From contig JAUWIE010000089.1 of the NCBI GenBank assembly GCA_030605515.1, positions 1 to 20,094 of the forward strand: 20,094 bases of DNA, written 5' to 3'. Shown piece after piece: positions 14,600 through 20,094 of the stretch. Source of the DNA: Thermoplasmatota archaeon. GTDB lineage: Archaea; Thermoplasmatota; E2; DHVEG-1. Each line of letters starts with the position of its first letter. Positions within the stretch are counted from its first letter, which is position 1. The position numbers were made by a program, and so were the translations under genes. The notes beneath the pieces were generated by a model. That model ran no database searches, was not told the origin of the DNA, and saw only the letters and a list, made by a program, of their open reading frames with translations.

Positions 14600-15571
14600 T
14601 TATTTTTTTAACTGTTTCAAATTCCATAAAATGCTTGGGTGAGAATTAATATCTGAATTCAGGATATCATATCGCTGCAATAGTTTTGGATTAAAATTAT
14701 GTTTATCAAAAAAAGTATCTATTATTTCTTGATATTTTTCTTTTGAAATAGAAATATATTTATTGATAAAATCTTGAGATTTCTGCTTTAAATCTTTTGG
14801 AACTTTTCTATTTCTTATCAGATTTAAGAATTGGTTATCTATAGAAGCATTCTCTAATATTGTTTTAGGATTTTGTTTGTATATTCTTGGTTCAGGGCGC
14901 ATTAGGCTATCTATTATTACTGCAGTTTCAAACATTTCCTTATCAAAACTATTTTTAGAAATCCTGTATATGTCAAATAAATCTCTTGAACTTATAACAG
15001 CTTCATCTTTATATCTATAAAGCAAAGTGCAAAACTTGTTTCCAAATAATTCTTCAGATTTTGGTGTTTTAATTTCTATTTCTTCATCTGTCCTGTAATG
15101 ATCAAAATTTGATATTATATCCTTTTTAAATATTGGTATCCTTCGCATATATCCTATTTCAATTTTTAATGAATCTGACTGGCTGTTCTTTGTTTTATAG
15201 TGAATTGTAAAACGTGTTATCGGATATTTTGCCTGTATCTTGATATTTTCATCAGGGTATCTAAGATCAGATAATATCTTTTTAATAATTTTATCGATCT
15301 TATCTCGTTCTTTTTCCCAATTGCCTGTTTTTAGATCTCTATAATTAAAATCAATATCCAAACTTAATCTTGGTATGTTTTTGAAATGTAGAAAATTTAG
15401 ACTTGTTCCGCCATAAAGAGAAAGCCTTTCTTTTGTAAAATCAACTAACGAAATTTTTTGTAATATATCACATATTCGATATATTCTTTCGATTGTTTTA
15501 TCATCAAATCCTTTTGTATCAAACAAAAATTTAGACCCCTCTAAGAACATCTTTGAATTTAATTGGAACAT
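14600..15571 (-). CDS. abiEii: AbiEii-like nucleotidyltransferase toxin, module 1
   Basis: A 323-aa toxin of the AbiEii/AbiGii (type IV toxin-antitoxin) family. The nucleotidyltransferase signature is intact: GGTS at 54-57 and DID at 72-74 (LSLDIDFNY). Further conserved parts are KIEIGYMRR (136-144), EELFGNK (173-179) and RDLFDIYRI (196-204). Relatives such as mycobacterial MenT enzymes add nucleotides to tRNA 3' ends, which stops translation; the same activity is plausible here. The gene overlaps its antitoxin by 41 nt from the first ATG; the second ATG (M8, 15550) fits the length of the module 2 paralogue better and leaves a 20-nt overlap. The C-terminus (HPSILWNLKQLKK) resembles that of module 2. 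The neighbour is the tRNA-Arg gene. Confidence 0.88.
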   Translation of the reverse strand: MFQLNSKMFLEGSKFLFDTKGFDDKTIERIYRICDILQKISLVDFTKERLSLYGGTSLNFLHFKNIPRLSLDIDFNYRDLKTGNWEKERDKIDKIIKKILSDLRYPDENIKIQAKYPITRFTIHYKTKNSQSDSLKIEIGYMRRIPIFKKDIISNFDHYRTDEEIEIKTPKSEELFGNKFCTLLYRYKDEAVISSRDLFDIYRISKNSFDKEMFETAVIIDSLMRPEPRIYKQNPKTILENASIDNQFLNLIRNRKVPKDLKQKSQDFINKYISISKEKYQEIIDTFFDKHNFNPKLLQRYDILNSDINSHPSILWNLKQLKK

Positions 15572-16346
15572 ATAATTTCCAATTTTTATTCAATTTACTT
15601 TTAGATCCTTCTTTAAGATACATTGGAGATTTTCCCATTTTTTTGTTTAAATAAGATTTTAAGTTAGGTAATATACCTAGATAATAGGGGTTTTCATCTA
15701 AAAGATCAAGGATTAGACCCGTTTTTCTAAACAACATATCTTTTCCGATTTTATCTAATAGTTGTTCTAATTCTTTTGTTTTTACACCTGCAAGTGATTC
15801 TAAGCTTTTTAGGCATTCTTCCCATCCGCCTGAATATTCTGGACGATCGATGCAATCTAGAAATGTTCTGCTGGGTGAGGAAATAATAATCTTTTGATTT
15901 TTATGATTGATTTTTTTTAATCCAATTTGACTATGTGAGTTAAAAATAGGCTTATATCGAATGTTTTTAAATTCAAATCCTCTAAATTTTTTATGTGGTG
16001 GAACAACAATATATACTTCATTATAAGTTGAATATGCACATCCGTGCATTTCAAGAGCTGTATGGTATCCTAGATAGTATGGTTTTTGGATTTTAGAAGC
16101 AATTAAATATTTGTCAGGCTGAAAACTGTTTTCGTTAATTTTTGTAGGTGGGACTACTACATATATACCTCTTTGTGGATGTAATAATTTATCTGCTCTT
16201 CTAAGTTTATTGATATATTCATTATACAGATATTGGGATGATACGGGTTTGTTTTCTACAATTTCTGAAGCAAAATCTTTAATTTCTTTGTACTTTACAA
16301 CCTCTTTTTTTAATAGCTTCTGATATAACAATTCTAATTTTGTCAT
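15531..16346 (-). CDS. abiEi: AbiEi-like antitoxin, module 1
   Basis: A 271-aa antitoxin and probable transcriptional autorepressor. An N-terminal winged-helix-like region (about 1-65, ending LLHPQRGIYVVVPP) is followed by the AbiEi C-terminal domain: YYLGYHTALEMHG (90-102), VYIVVPPHKKFRGF (111-124), SPSRTFLDCIDRPEYSGGW (158-175). AbiEi proteins neutralise AbiEii without a stable complex and bind inverted repeats in their own promoter. It is transcribed first and translationally overlaps the toxin gene, as is usual for AbiE. The tandem operator-like repeats immediately upstream (16348-16479) fit autoregulation. No ribosome binding site is seen before ATG 16346, suggesting a leaderless or near-leaderless transcript. 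Confidence 0.85.
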   Translation of the reverse strand: MTKLELLYQKLLKKEVVKYKEIKDFASEIVENKPVSSQYLYNEYINKLRRADKLLHPQRGIYVVVPPTKINENSFQPDKYLIASKIQKPYYLGYHTALEMHGCAYSTYNEVYIVVPPHKKFRGFEFKNIRYKPIFNSHSQIGLKKINHKNQKIIISSPSRTFLDCIDRPEYSGGWEECLKSLESLAGVKTKELEQLLDKIGKDMLFRKTGLILDLLDENPYYLGILPNLKSYLNKKMGKSPMYLKEGSKSKLNKNWKLYVPIKFKDVLRGV

Positions 16347-16347
16347 G

Positions 16348-16479
16348 TTTAAGTATATTCAACGTTATACTGGTATTTAACCCTTACTGTGTAGAATTTA
16401 CTTCAAAATAGGTTTTAAGTATTTTCAACGATATACCTGCTATTTGCCAGTATGTTGTAGACTTTATTTAAAAATCAAC
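16348..16479 (-). promoter_or_regulatory. Tandem 66-bp repeats with operator-like palindromes before abiEi module 1
   Basis: Two head-to-tail copies (16348-16413 and 16414-16479) are similar at roughly three quarters of positions. Each carries an inverted repeat: GTATATTCAACGTTATAC at 16353-16370 (arms GTATA/TATAC) and GTATTTTCAACGATATAC at 16419-16436. The proximal copy also holds a TTAAATA box about 30 nt before the antitoxin ATG, so the proximal palindrome would lie between promoter and start codon. Autorepression by AbiEi at two inverted repeats is known for this family and is the likely use. Confidence 0.6.
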
Positions 16480-16548
16480 AGACTTAAAATCTAAGATATG
16501 CTCCTGAATATCTCTCCTGTTGAGTTGTTTAACTCCCAGCAGATCCAT
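16470..16548. repeat. 79-bp intermodule repeat, copy A (tRNA 3'-end-like)
   Basis: It matches copy B (18451-18529) at 68 of 79 positions, with blocks TCCTGAATATCTC and TGTTGAGTTGTTTAACTC identical. Its last part (16531-16546, ending GCAGATCCA) matches the final 16 nt of the tRNA-Arg at 13 positions, in the same orientation. The first half has an AGA-CTTAAAA-TCT stem-loop like an anticodon arm, then an inverted repeat GATAT/ATATC like a long variable arm. No 5' tRNA half is present. It sits between AbiE modules 1 and 2, slightly overlapping the tandem operator repeats. Confidence 0.7.
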
Positions 16549-16617
16549 TTTTCTTACAGGGGGAATTTAGTTCAACCGAGTCTTAAATCGGATTCTGTTG
16601 ATATTCTTTTGTGTCAA

Positions 16618-17538
16618 TTATTTTATTTTTTGTATTTTATGTAAAAGAGCAGGGTGTTTGGTTAATTTTGTTTCATCGATTTCTATTAATTTAGTGAGTA
16701 TTTTCTTTTCGTTGAAAAAAGCATCAATAAATTTTTCTTGGGACTTGTTAAATGCAAATATTTCTTCTAGAAACATACATGCATCTTCTTTTATTATGTT
16801 GGGGTCTAGTTTTCCACTGTTTCTCATGAATTGATGAAGTTCTTGCTGCATTTTTTTAATATCAAAATCTTTTATTTTTGATGTATCTGGTTTACTGTTG
16901 TTTGCAGATATGCAGAAGTAGATAGTTGCAAATGTTTGAATTTTTTCTAGTGACATTTTTTGTTTTGACAACATATGTAGATCATAGATGTCTCTTATTT
17001 CAGATCTGTCTAAACAGGCTGTTGATTTTTGAGCTGCTAATTCCTCAATTGAATAAGATACTACTGAAAAAGTAGGGATGTCTGGAAACATTGATGAGAA
17101 TTCCCTTTTTTCTCTTTGCCCTAGTGGCATCCTATCTATATAATTTACTTCTATTTTGATGTGATCTCTTGTATTTCTAATGGTTTGGTATTGTAGACTT
17201 TGTCTTGATATTATGTACGATGAACCTCTATCTCTTATGTTGTAGCCTAGTTTTGAGAAGATTTCTTTAATTTCTTTTTCTATTTGTAATCTTTGTTTGA
17301 CCATTTCTTCTTTTGTTATTTTTCCAGTATAGTCAAAATCTAGATCTATTGAGAGCCGTGGAATATTTAGATATATGAAGTTTAATGCTGTACCACCTTT
17401 GAGTGTTAGATTTTCTCTTAATATCGGATGTTTTTGCATTTCGTTTAATACTCTTGTGAGATGATAGGCTTTTTCAAGTAGTTCTAGGTTGAATCCTGTT
17501 GTTTTTTGTATTTGTTCAAATTCTTTTCTAATGAGCAT
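16618..17538 (-). CDS. abiEii: AbiEii-like nucleotidyltransferase toxin, module 2
   Basis: A 306-aa AbiEii/AbiGii-family toxin. Nucleotidyltransferase residues are intact: KGGTALNF (47-54) and DLDFD (65-69); then KIEVNYIDR (128-136), EELAAQK (165-171) and RDIYDLHML (182-190). It is closest in this window to the module 1 toxin, sharing the GF.. N-terminal region and the HPALLHKIQKIK-type end, but has diverged extensively. It overlaps the antitoxin gene by 11 nt; ATG 17538 is the natural start. The 3' side runs into a CCGA/TCGG hairpin region (about 16570-16600) and then copy A of the 79-bp repeat. Confidence 0.9.
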   Translation of the reverse strand: MLIRKEFEQIQKTTGFNLELLEKAYHLTRVLNEMQKHPILRENLTLKGGTALNFIYLNIPRLSIDLDFDYTGKITKEEMVKQRLQIEKEIKEIFSKLGYNIRDRGSSYIISRQSLQYQTIRNTRDHIKIEVNYIDRMPLGQREKREFSSMFPDIPTFSVVSYSIEELAAQKSTACLDRSEIRDIYDLHMLSKQKMSLEKIQTFATIYFCISANNSKPDTSKIKDFDIKKMQQELHQFMRNSGKLDPNIIKEDACMFLEEIFAFNKSQEKFIDAFFNEKKILTKLIEIDETKLTKHPALLHKIQKIK

Positions 17539-18328
17539 GTATTGTCGCCTTTGTATCTTTGGGTATTATCAGATTCCATTTTTGGTCATATATTCCTTTT
17601 TTGGTAGCGTCAAAATAAAAATCGTTTGAGCCAGATAATTCTTGTATTTCTTTGAGTATCTTCTGTGATGGATTTAGATTGTTGAGATTGTCTATTATGT
17701 ATCCTGTTTTTCGTGCTATTGTTTTATTGTTGAATTTTTTTAGATACGTTAGTAATTGTTTATAGTTAACTCCATCAAGATTTTTGAGGCAATTTATTGT
17801 TTCATTCCATCCTCCAGCATATTTTGATTTATCAATAACATCTATAATGGTTCGTTCTAAGTTGGATACTTGTATGTTTTCGTTTGAATAGTTTATATTT
17901 TCATATCCAAAGAATTTTTTTGGAATTGTTTTTATGTAATTTATTTTAATTTCATGGTATTTAATATTCCGTTGATGTTTCGTTGTTGTAACATATATCT
18001 GTGTTGCATATCGTTCTGCAAGTCCATGAATTGTAAGTGCAGTATAATGAGATAGAAATGCTTTTTTAGTTAATTTTGCCGCGATCAATATTGCATCTTC
18101 CGTATATTGTTGTTTATCAAGTATTACTGATTCAGGTATGCGTACAAATAATCCAGGTTTTACTCGTTCTATAGCATTTTTTTTGACCATATCTGATGCT
18201 ATGTTTCGTGCATGTGCTTGAGAGATATTTAGAATTTTTTTAATATCTTGAATTGTAAAAACTCGTTGATCTCTTTCACCAAGATGGAAATATAGTTGTT
18301 GTTCTAATCCCGACATTGATTTAAACAT
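17528..18328 (-). CDS. abiEi: AbiEi-like antitoxin, module 2
   Basis: A 266-aa antitoxin. The N-terminal helix-turn-helix region (about 18-65; IQDIKKILNISQAHARNIAS, then VKPGLFVRIPE) is followed by the AbiEi core: KAFLSHYTALTIHGLAERYA (88-107), IYVTTTKH and NLERTIIDVIDKSKYAGGW. It resembles the module 1 antitoxin in order and motifs. It starts at ATG 18328; ATG four codons on is an alternative. There is no Shine-Dalgarno sequence; a perfect ATATAA/TTATAT inverted repeat at 18354-18374 lies just upstream and is a candidate autoregulatory operator. Confidence 0.87.
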   Translation of the reverse strand: MFKSMSGLEQQLYFHLGERDQRVFTIQDIKKILNISQAHARNIASDMVKKNAIERVKPGLFVRIPESVILDKQQYTEDAILIAAKLTKKAFLSHYTALTIHGLAERYATQIYVTTTKHQRNIKYHEIKINYIKTIPKKFFGYENINYSNENIQVSNLERTIIDVIDKSKYAGGWNETINCLKNLDGVNYKQLLTYLKKFNNKTIARKTGYIIDNLNNLNPSQKILKEIQELSGSNDFYFDATKKGIYDQKWNLIIPKDTKATIHAH

Positions 18329-18353
18329 AATATAACTTAATGTTTTTTCACAG

Positions 18354-18374
18354 ATATAATAGTTTCGGTTATAT
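18354..18374 (-). promoter_or_regulatory. Operator-like inverted repeat before abiEi module 2
   Basis: ATATAA (18354-18359) and TTATAT (18369-18374) form a perfect 6-bp inverted repeat with a 9-nt spacer, 26-46 nt before the antitoxin ATG, where it overlaps the expected TATA position. It is not similar in sequence to the module 1 operators, fitting separate regulation of each module. Confidence 0.45.
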
Positions 18375-18450
18375 TTTGGAAAAAATATTAAGTACTGTTG
18401 CTAATTATGTAATATTTAAAAAAAGGATAATTGTAACGCCTTTTAAATAA

Positions 18451-18529
18451 AAAATCAAAAGATTTGAAATTTAAGGTATGTTCCTGAATATCTCCCATGT
18501 TGAGTTGTTTAACTCTCCGCAGGTCCATT
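18451..18529. repeat. 79-bp intermodule repeat, copy B (tRNA 3'-end-like)
   Basis: Partner of 16470-16548. The anticodon-like part here reads AGA-TTTGAAA-TTT, which would present TGA (serine), while copy A would present TAA. The end (18512-18527, GCAGGTCCA) matches the tRNA-Arg 3' end at 11 of 16 positions. It lies downstream of the third AbiEii gene and upstream of the module 2 promoter. The spacing from copy A is 1981 bp, close to the 1996 bp between copy A and the tRNA end. Confidence 0.7.
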
Positions 18530-18553
18530 AATTTTTATTGGATTAAATTTAAA

Positions 18554-18574
18554 GTGAAACTTATTTATTTTCAC
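18554..18574 (-). terminator. Hairpin at the end of AbiE module 3
   Basis: GTGAAA / TTTCAC forms a perfect 6-bp stem with a 9-nt loop overlapping the stop codon of the third AbiEii gene, followed on the minus strand by TTTAAATTT. It is likely to mark the module 3 transcript end. Confidence 0.45.
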
Positions 18575-19335
18575 CCGGTTTTACTCCAATCTACTAATTC
18601 AGTTACCACATCATCAAATTCTGGAAGTGTACCTATAATTAGATCTTTTAGATCACGCTTCCACATTTTTTGTTTTTCATTTACTTTTTCTATGAACTCT
18701 TTCTTGTTAAATGTTAGTTTATAGATTTTGAGTTTCTTATTTACAAGTGAAACATCTAATGTGATGCCTTTTTTTAATAAGAACCAAAGGTCATATATGT
18801 CTCTTGGTTTCTCTCTTGTTATAATACATCTAATTTTTTCCGCTGTAATTTCGTCAATATCAAGTACAGATAGTTCAAATGATGGTATTTCAGGATAAGT
18901 TGTAACAAGTAATTTCTCAAGAGGTAATATGGGTTGTTCTCTCTTGCTAATGTTTATTGTAACTCGGGACATGCTGTTCTTGCTTCCGTCATAAAGTGGT
19001 CCTCTTATTGCGAATCGTATGTTAGTTTCATTACTGTATTCTATTTTTTCAGAAAGTGTTCTTTGCATTCCTACAAGTTCCAAATTTCTGATTATTTTTT
19101 TTATTATTTTATCTGCATCAAATCGTTTTTCGATAGCATCAAAATCAAGATCTTCACTGAAACGATTAAGATTATAAAATTTAAATAACGCTGTTCCGCC
19201 TTTAAATACAAGTGAGCGTCTATCGTCAGATAAGAAATATAATAATAGTTCGAGGAGGTAATCCTTCTCAGCATTCCTAATAGTTAAATGCTTCATCTCA
19301 GCAATTCGTTTTAGTTCTGATCTTGATAACATCAT
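18571..19335 (-). CDS. abiEii: AbiEii-like nucleotidyltransferase toxin, module 3 (short type)
   Basis: A 254-aa toxin of the AbiEii/DUF1814-like nucleotidyltransferase family, clearly shorter than the toxins of modules 1 and 2 and of a different subgroup. Signature residues: FKGGTALFKF (44-53), EDLDFD (61-66), a middle strand RVTINISKREQP (123-134), EITAEKIRCI (161-170) and RDIYDLWFLLKKG (177-189). All proposed catalytic positions are present, so it should be active. It starts at ATG 19335, overlapping the antitoxin stop as ATGA (4 nt), which implies translational coupling. Its different type argues that the array did not arise purely by tandem duplication. Confidence 0.9.
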   Translation of the reverse strand: MMLSRSELKRIAEMKHLTIRNAEKDYLLELLLYFLSDDRRSLVFKGGTALFKFYNLNRFSEDLDFDAIEKRFDADKIIKKIIRNLELVGMQRTLSEKIEYSNETNIRFAIRGPLYDGSKNSMSRVTINISKREQPILPLEKLLVTTYPEIPSFELSVLDIDEITAEKIRCIITREKPRDIYDLWFLLKKGITLDVSLVNKKLKIYKLTFNKKEFIEKVNEKQKMWKRDLKDLIIGTLPEFDDVVTELVDWSKTG

Positions 19336-20048
19336 ATTCCCCCAATATTAACAATAATTCCCCATTTTTTGTCCTTTAGCCCAGTTAAAGGGCGAGCGAT
19401 ATCAAGTGGTATCATAGTCTTATAAGCCTGTTTTTTTAGCTTTTTTGCATGGTTACATTCAAGAGATTCAAGCATCCAGCCAAATCTTTTTATAAGGGCC
19501 TTGTTCTTTATTCTGAGGATATAATCCACAATTTTTTTCGCAGAGATATTCTTAATATTATCCTGTAAGAGTGAATATATTTCAGTCGTTGAAATTTTCT
19601 TAAGTAAAACGGCATCTATTAGAGCTTTTTCTGGTTCTGCTATAAAAACTTCAAAACCCTGTGTCCTGATTTTTGAAAAACCAAAAAACCATGATGGCCG
19701 AATTTTTTCAAAATTAATTGTCGTATTCATCATCTGTATGTTTTCACGACTTTTTGAACGGGTGGTTATTACAGATATCTTATTTGGTATTTGTTCGGTT
19801 AAATTATGATAACGAAATGCCGCCCATAAAGAAATATAACTTGGCCATATTATTCTTGAAGCGATTATTAGAGAGTCTTCTTGAACAGTATAAACATTTC
19901 TCTGGATTTGTTTTACAATACTTCTATTCTTTAACCTGTTTAGCTGCATTTTCGCATAAGTTTTATCATTATCGATAATGTTTGCAAAAGTGTCAATATT
20001 AAATGTAGGGTATTCTCCTAGTTTTTTAACTATTTGTACTGTTTCCAT
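19332..20048 (-). CDS. abiEi: AbiEi-like antitoxin, module 3
   Basis: A 238-aa antitoxin-like protein. N-terminal winged helix (about 1-60; FNIDTFANIIDNDKTYAKMQ then KQIQRNVYTVQEDSL), followed by the AbiEi-type core ASRIIWPSYISLWAAFRYHNLTEQIP (64-89), ISVITTRSKSREN and EPEKALIDAVLL. It lacks the CIDRPEYSGGW/VIDKSKYAGGW motif of modules 1 and 2, consistent with a separate subgroup. It starts at ATG 20048; an in-frame stop lies just upstream, so no longer start is possible. A GGGGGAC sequence lies about 20 nt upstream, too far for a normal ribosome binding site. The promoter runs toward the window's right end. Confidence 0.82.
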   Translation of the reverse strand: METVQIVKKLGEYPTFNIDTFANIIDNDKTYAKMQLNRLKNRSIVKQIQRNVYTVQEDSLIIASRIIWPSYISLWAAFRYHNLTEQIPNKISVITTRSKSRENIQMMNTTINFEKIRPSWFFGFSKIRTQGFEVFIAEPEKALIDAVLLKKISTTEIYSLLQDNIKNISAKKIVDYILRIKNKALIKRFGWMLESLECNHAKKLKKQAYKTMIPLDIARPLTGLKDKKWGIIVNIGGI

Positions 20049-20094
20049 AATATTCTATATATGTCCCCCATCGTTAATAAATTTTTCTATGCGT

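Noticed and set aside
16348..16479. CRISPR array
   Set aside because: Only two diverged tandem copies with no spacers of constant length; no cas genes are present.
16470..16548. Copy A of the repeat as a complete functional tRNA
   Set aside because: No 5' half or matching acceptor strand is found upstream, and the T loop lacks the conserved TTCRANY pattern.
18497..18724. Plus-strand open frame of 75 codons across copy B of the 79-bp repeat
   Set aside because: It mostly lies antisense to the third AbiEii gene and has no start signal or recognised motif.
14477..20094. Complete integrated element with integrase
   Set aside because: No integrase or recombinase gene occurs in the window, so an element boundary cannot be shown; only att-like remnants are proposed.

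Overview
The window looks like a low-GC archaeal chromosome segment, most likely a euryarchaeon of the Thermoplasmata type. This is inferred from family content and gene signals, not from a marker gene. Supporting signs are A/T-rich TATA-type promoter boxes rather than -35/-10 pairs, strong GGAGG-type ribosome binding sites mixed with leaderless-looking starts, and a tRNA gene without an encoded CCA. Many secreted or membrane-anchored proteins are rich in N-x-S/T sequons and built from cohesin, PKD/Ig-like and dockerin modules. Large parts look accessory.

Region 1 (1-8394, all minus strand) is mainly a cell-surface block. It holds a LamG-cohesin protein that runs off the left edge (1-1688). 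Next is a three-gene operon: a dockerin protein (4953-5921), a cohesin/Ig/dockerin protein (3339-4937) and a cohesin/PKD/PKD protein with a C-terminal membrane anchor (1975-3339). To the right are two small hypothetical genes, a small DUF457-like membrane protein and a secreted gingipain-like (C25) cysteine peptidase.

Region 2 (8898-14388, plus strand) has an exported cysteine-containing protein of unknown function, a signal-peptide/coiled-coil/membrane-anchored protein, a DUF362 protein fused to Ig-like domains and a dockerin, and a cohesin/Ig/dockerin protein. The last two share a homologous Ig-dockerin tail. Four cohesin-bearing and four dockerin-bearing polypeptides (two carry both), plus one membrane-anchored cohesin protein, suggest a cellulosome-like surface assembly without obvious polysaccharide hydrolases.

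Region 3 (14477-20094) begins with an intact tRNA-Arg(CCG). Three consecutive AbiE-type (type IV) toxin-antitoxin modules follow, all on the minus strand, each with an AbiEi-like antitoxin upstream of and overlapping an AbiEii-like nucleotidyltransferase toxin. Modules 1/2 and 2/3 are separated by two copies of a 79-bp repeat (86% identical). Their 3' ends resemble the 3' end of the tRNA-Arg and lie about 2 kb apart in phase with it, giving a tRNA-module-repeat-module-repeat-module layout. A tandem 66-bp duplication with operator-like inverted repeats lies in front of the first module's antitoxin gene. The layout suggests either serial accretion of defence cassettes at a tRNA or a recurring RNA element linked to the toxins. 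No integrase is visible in the window.
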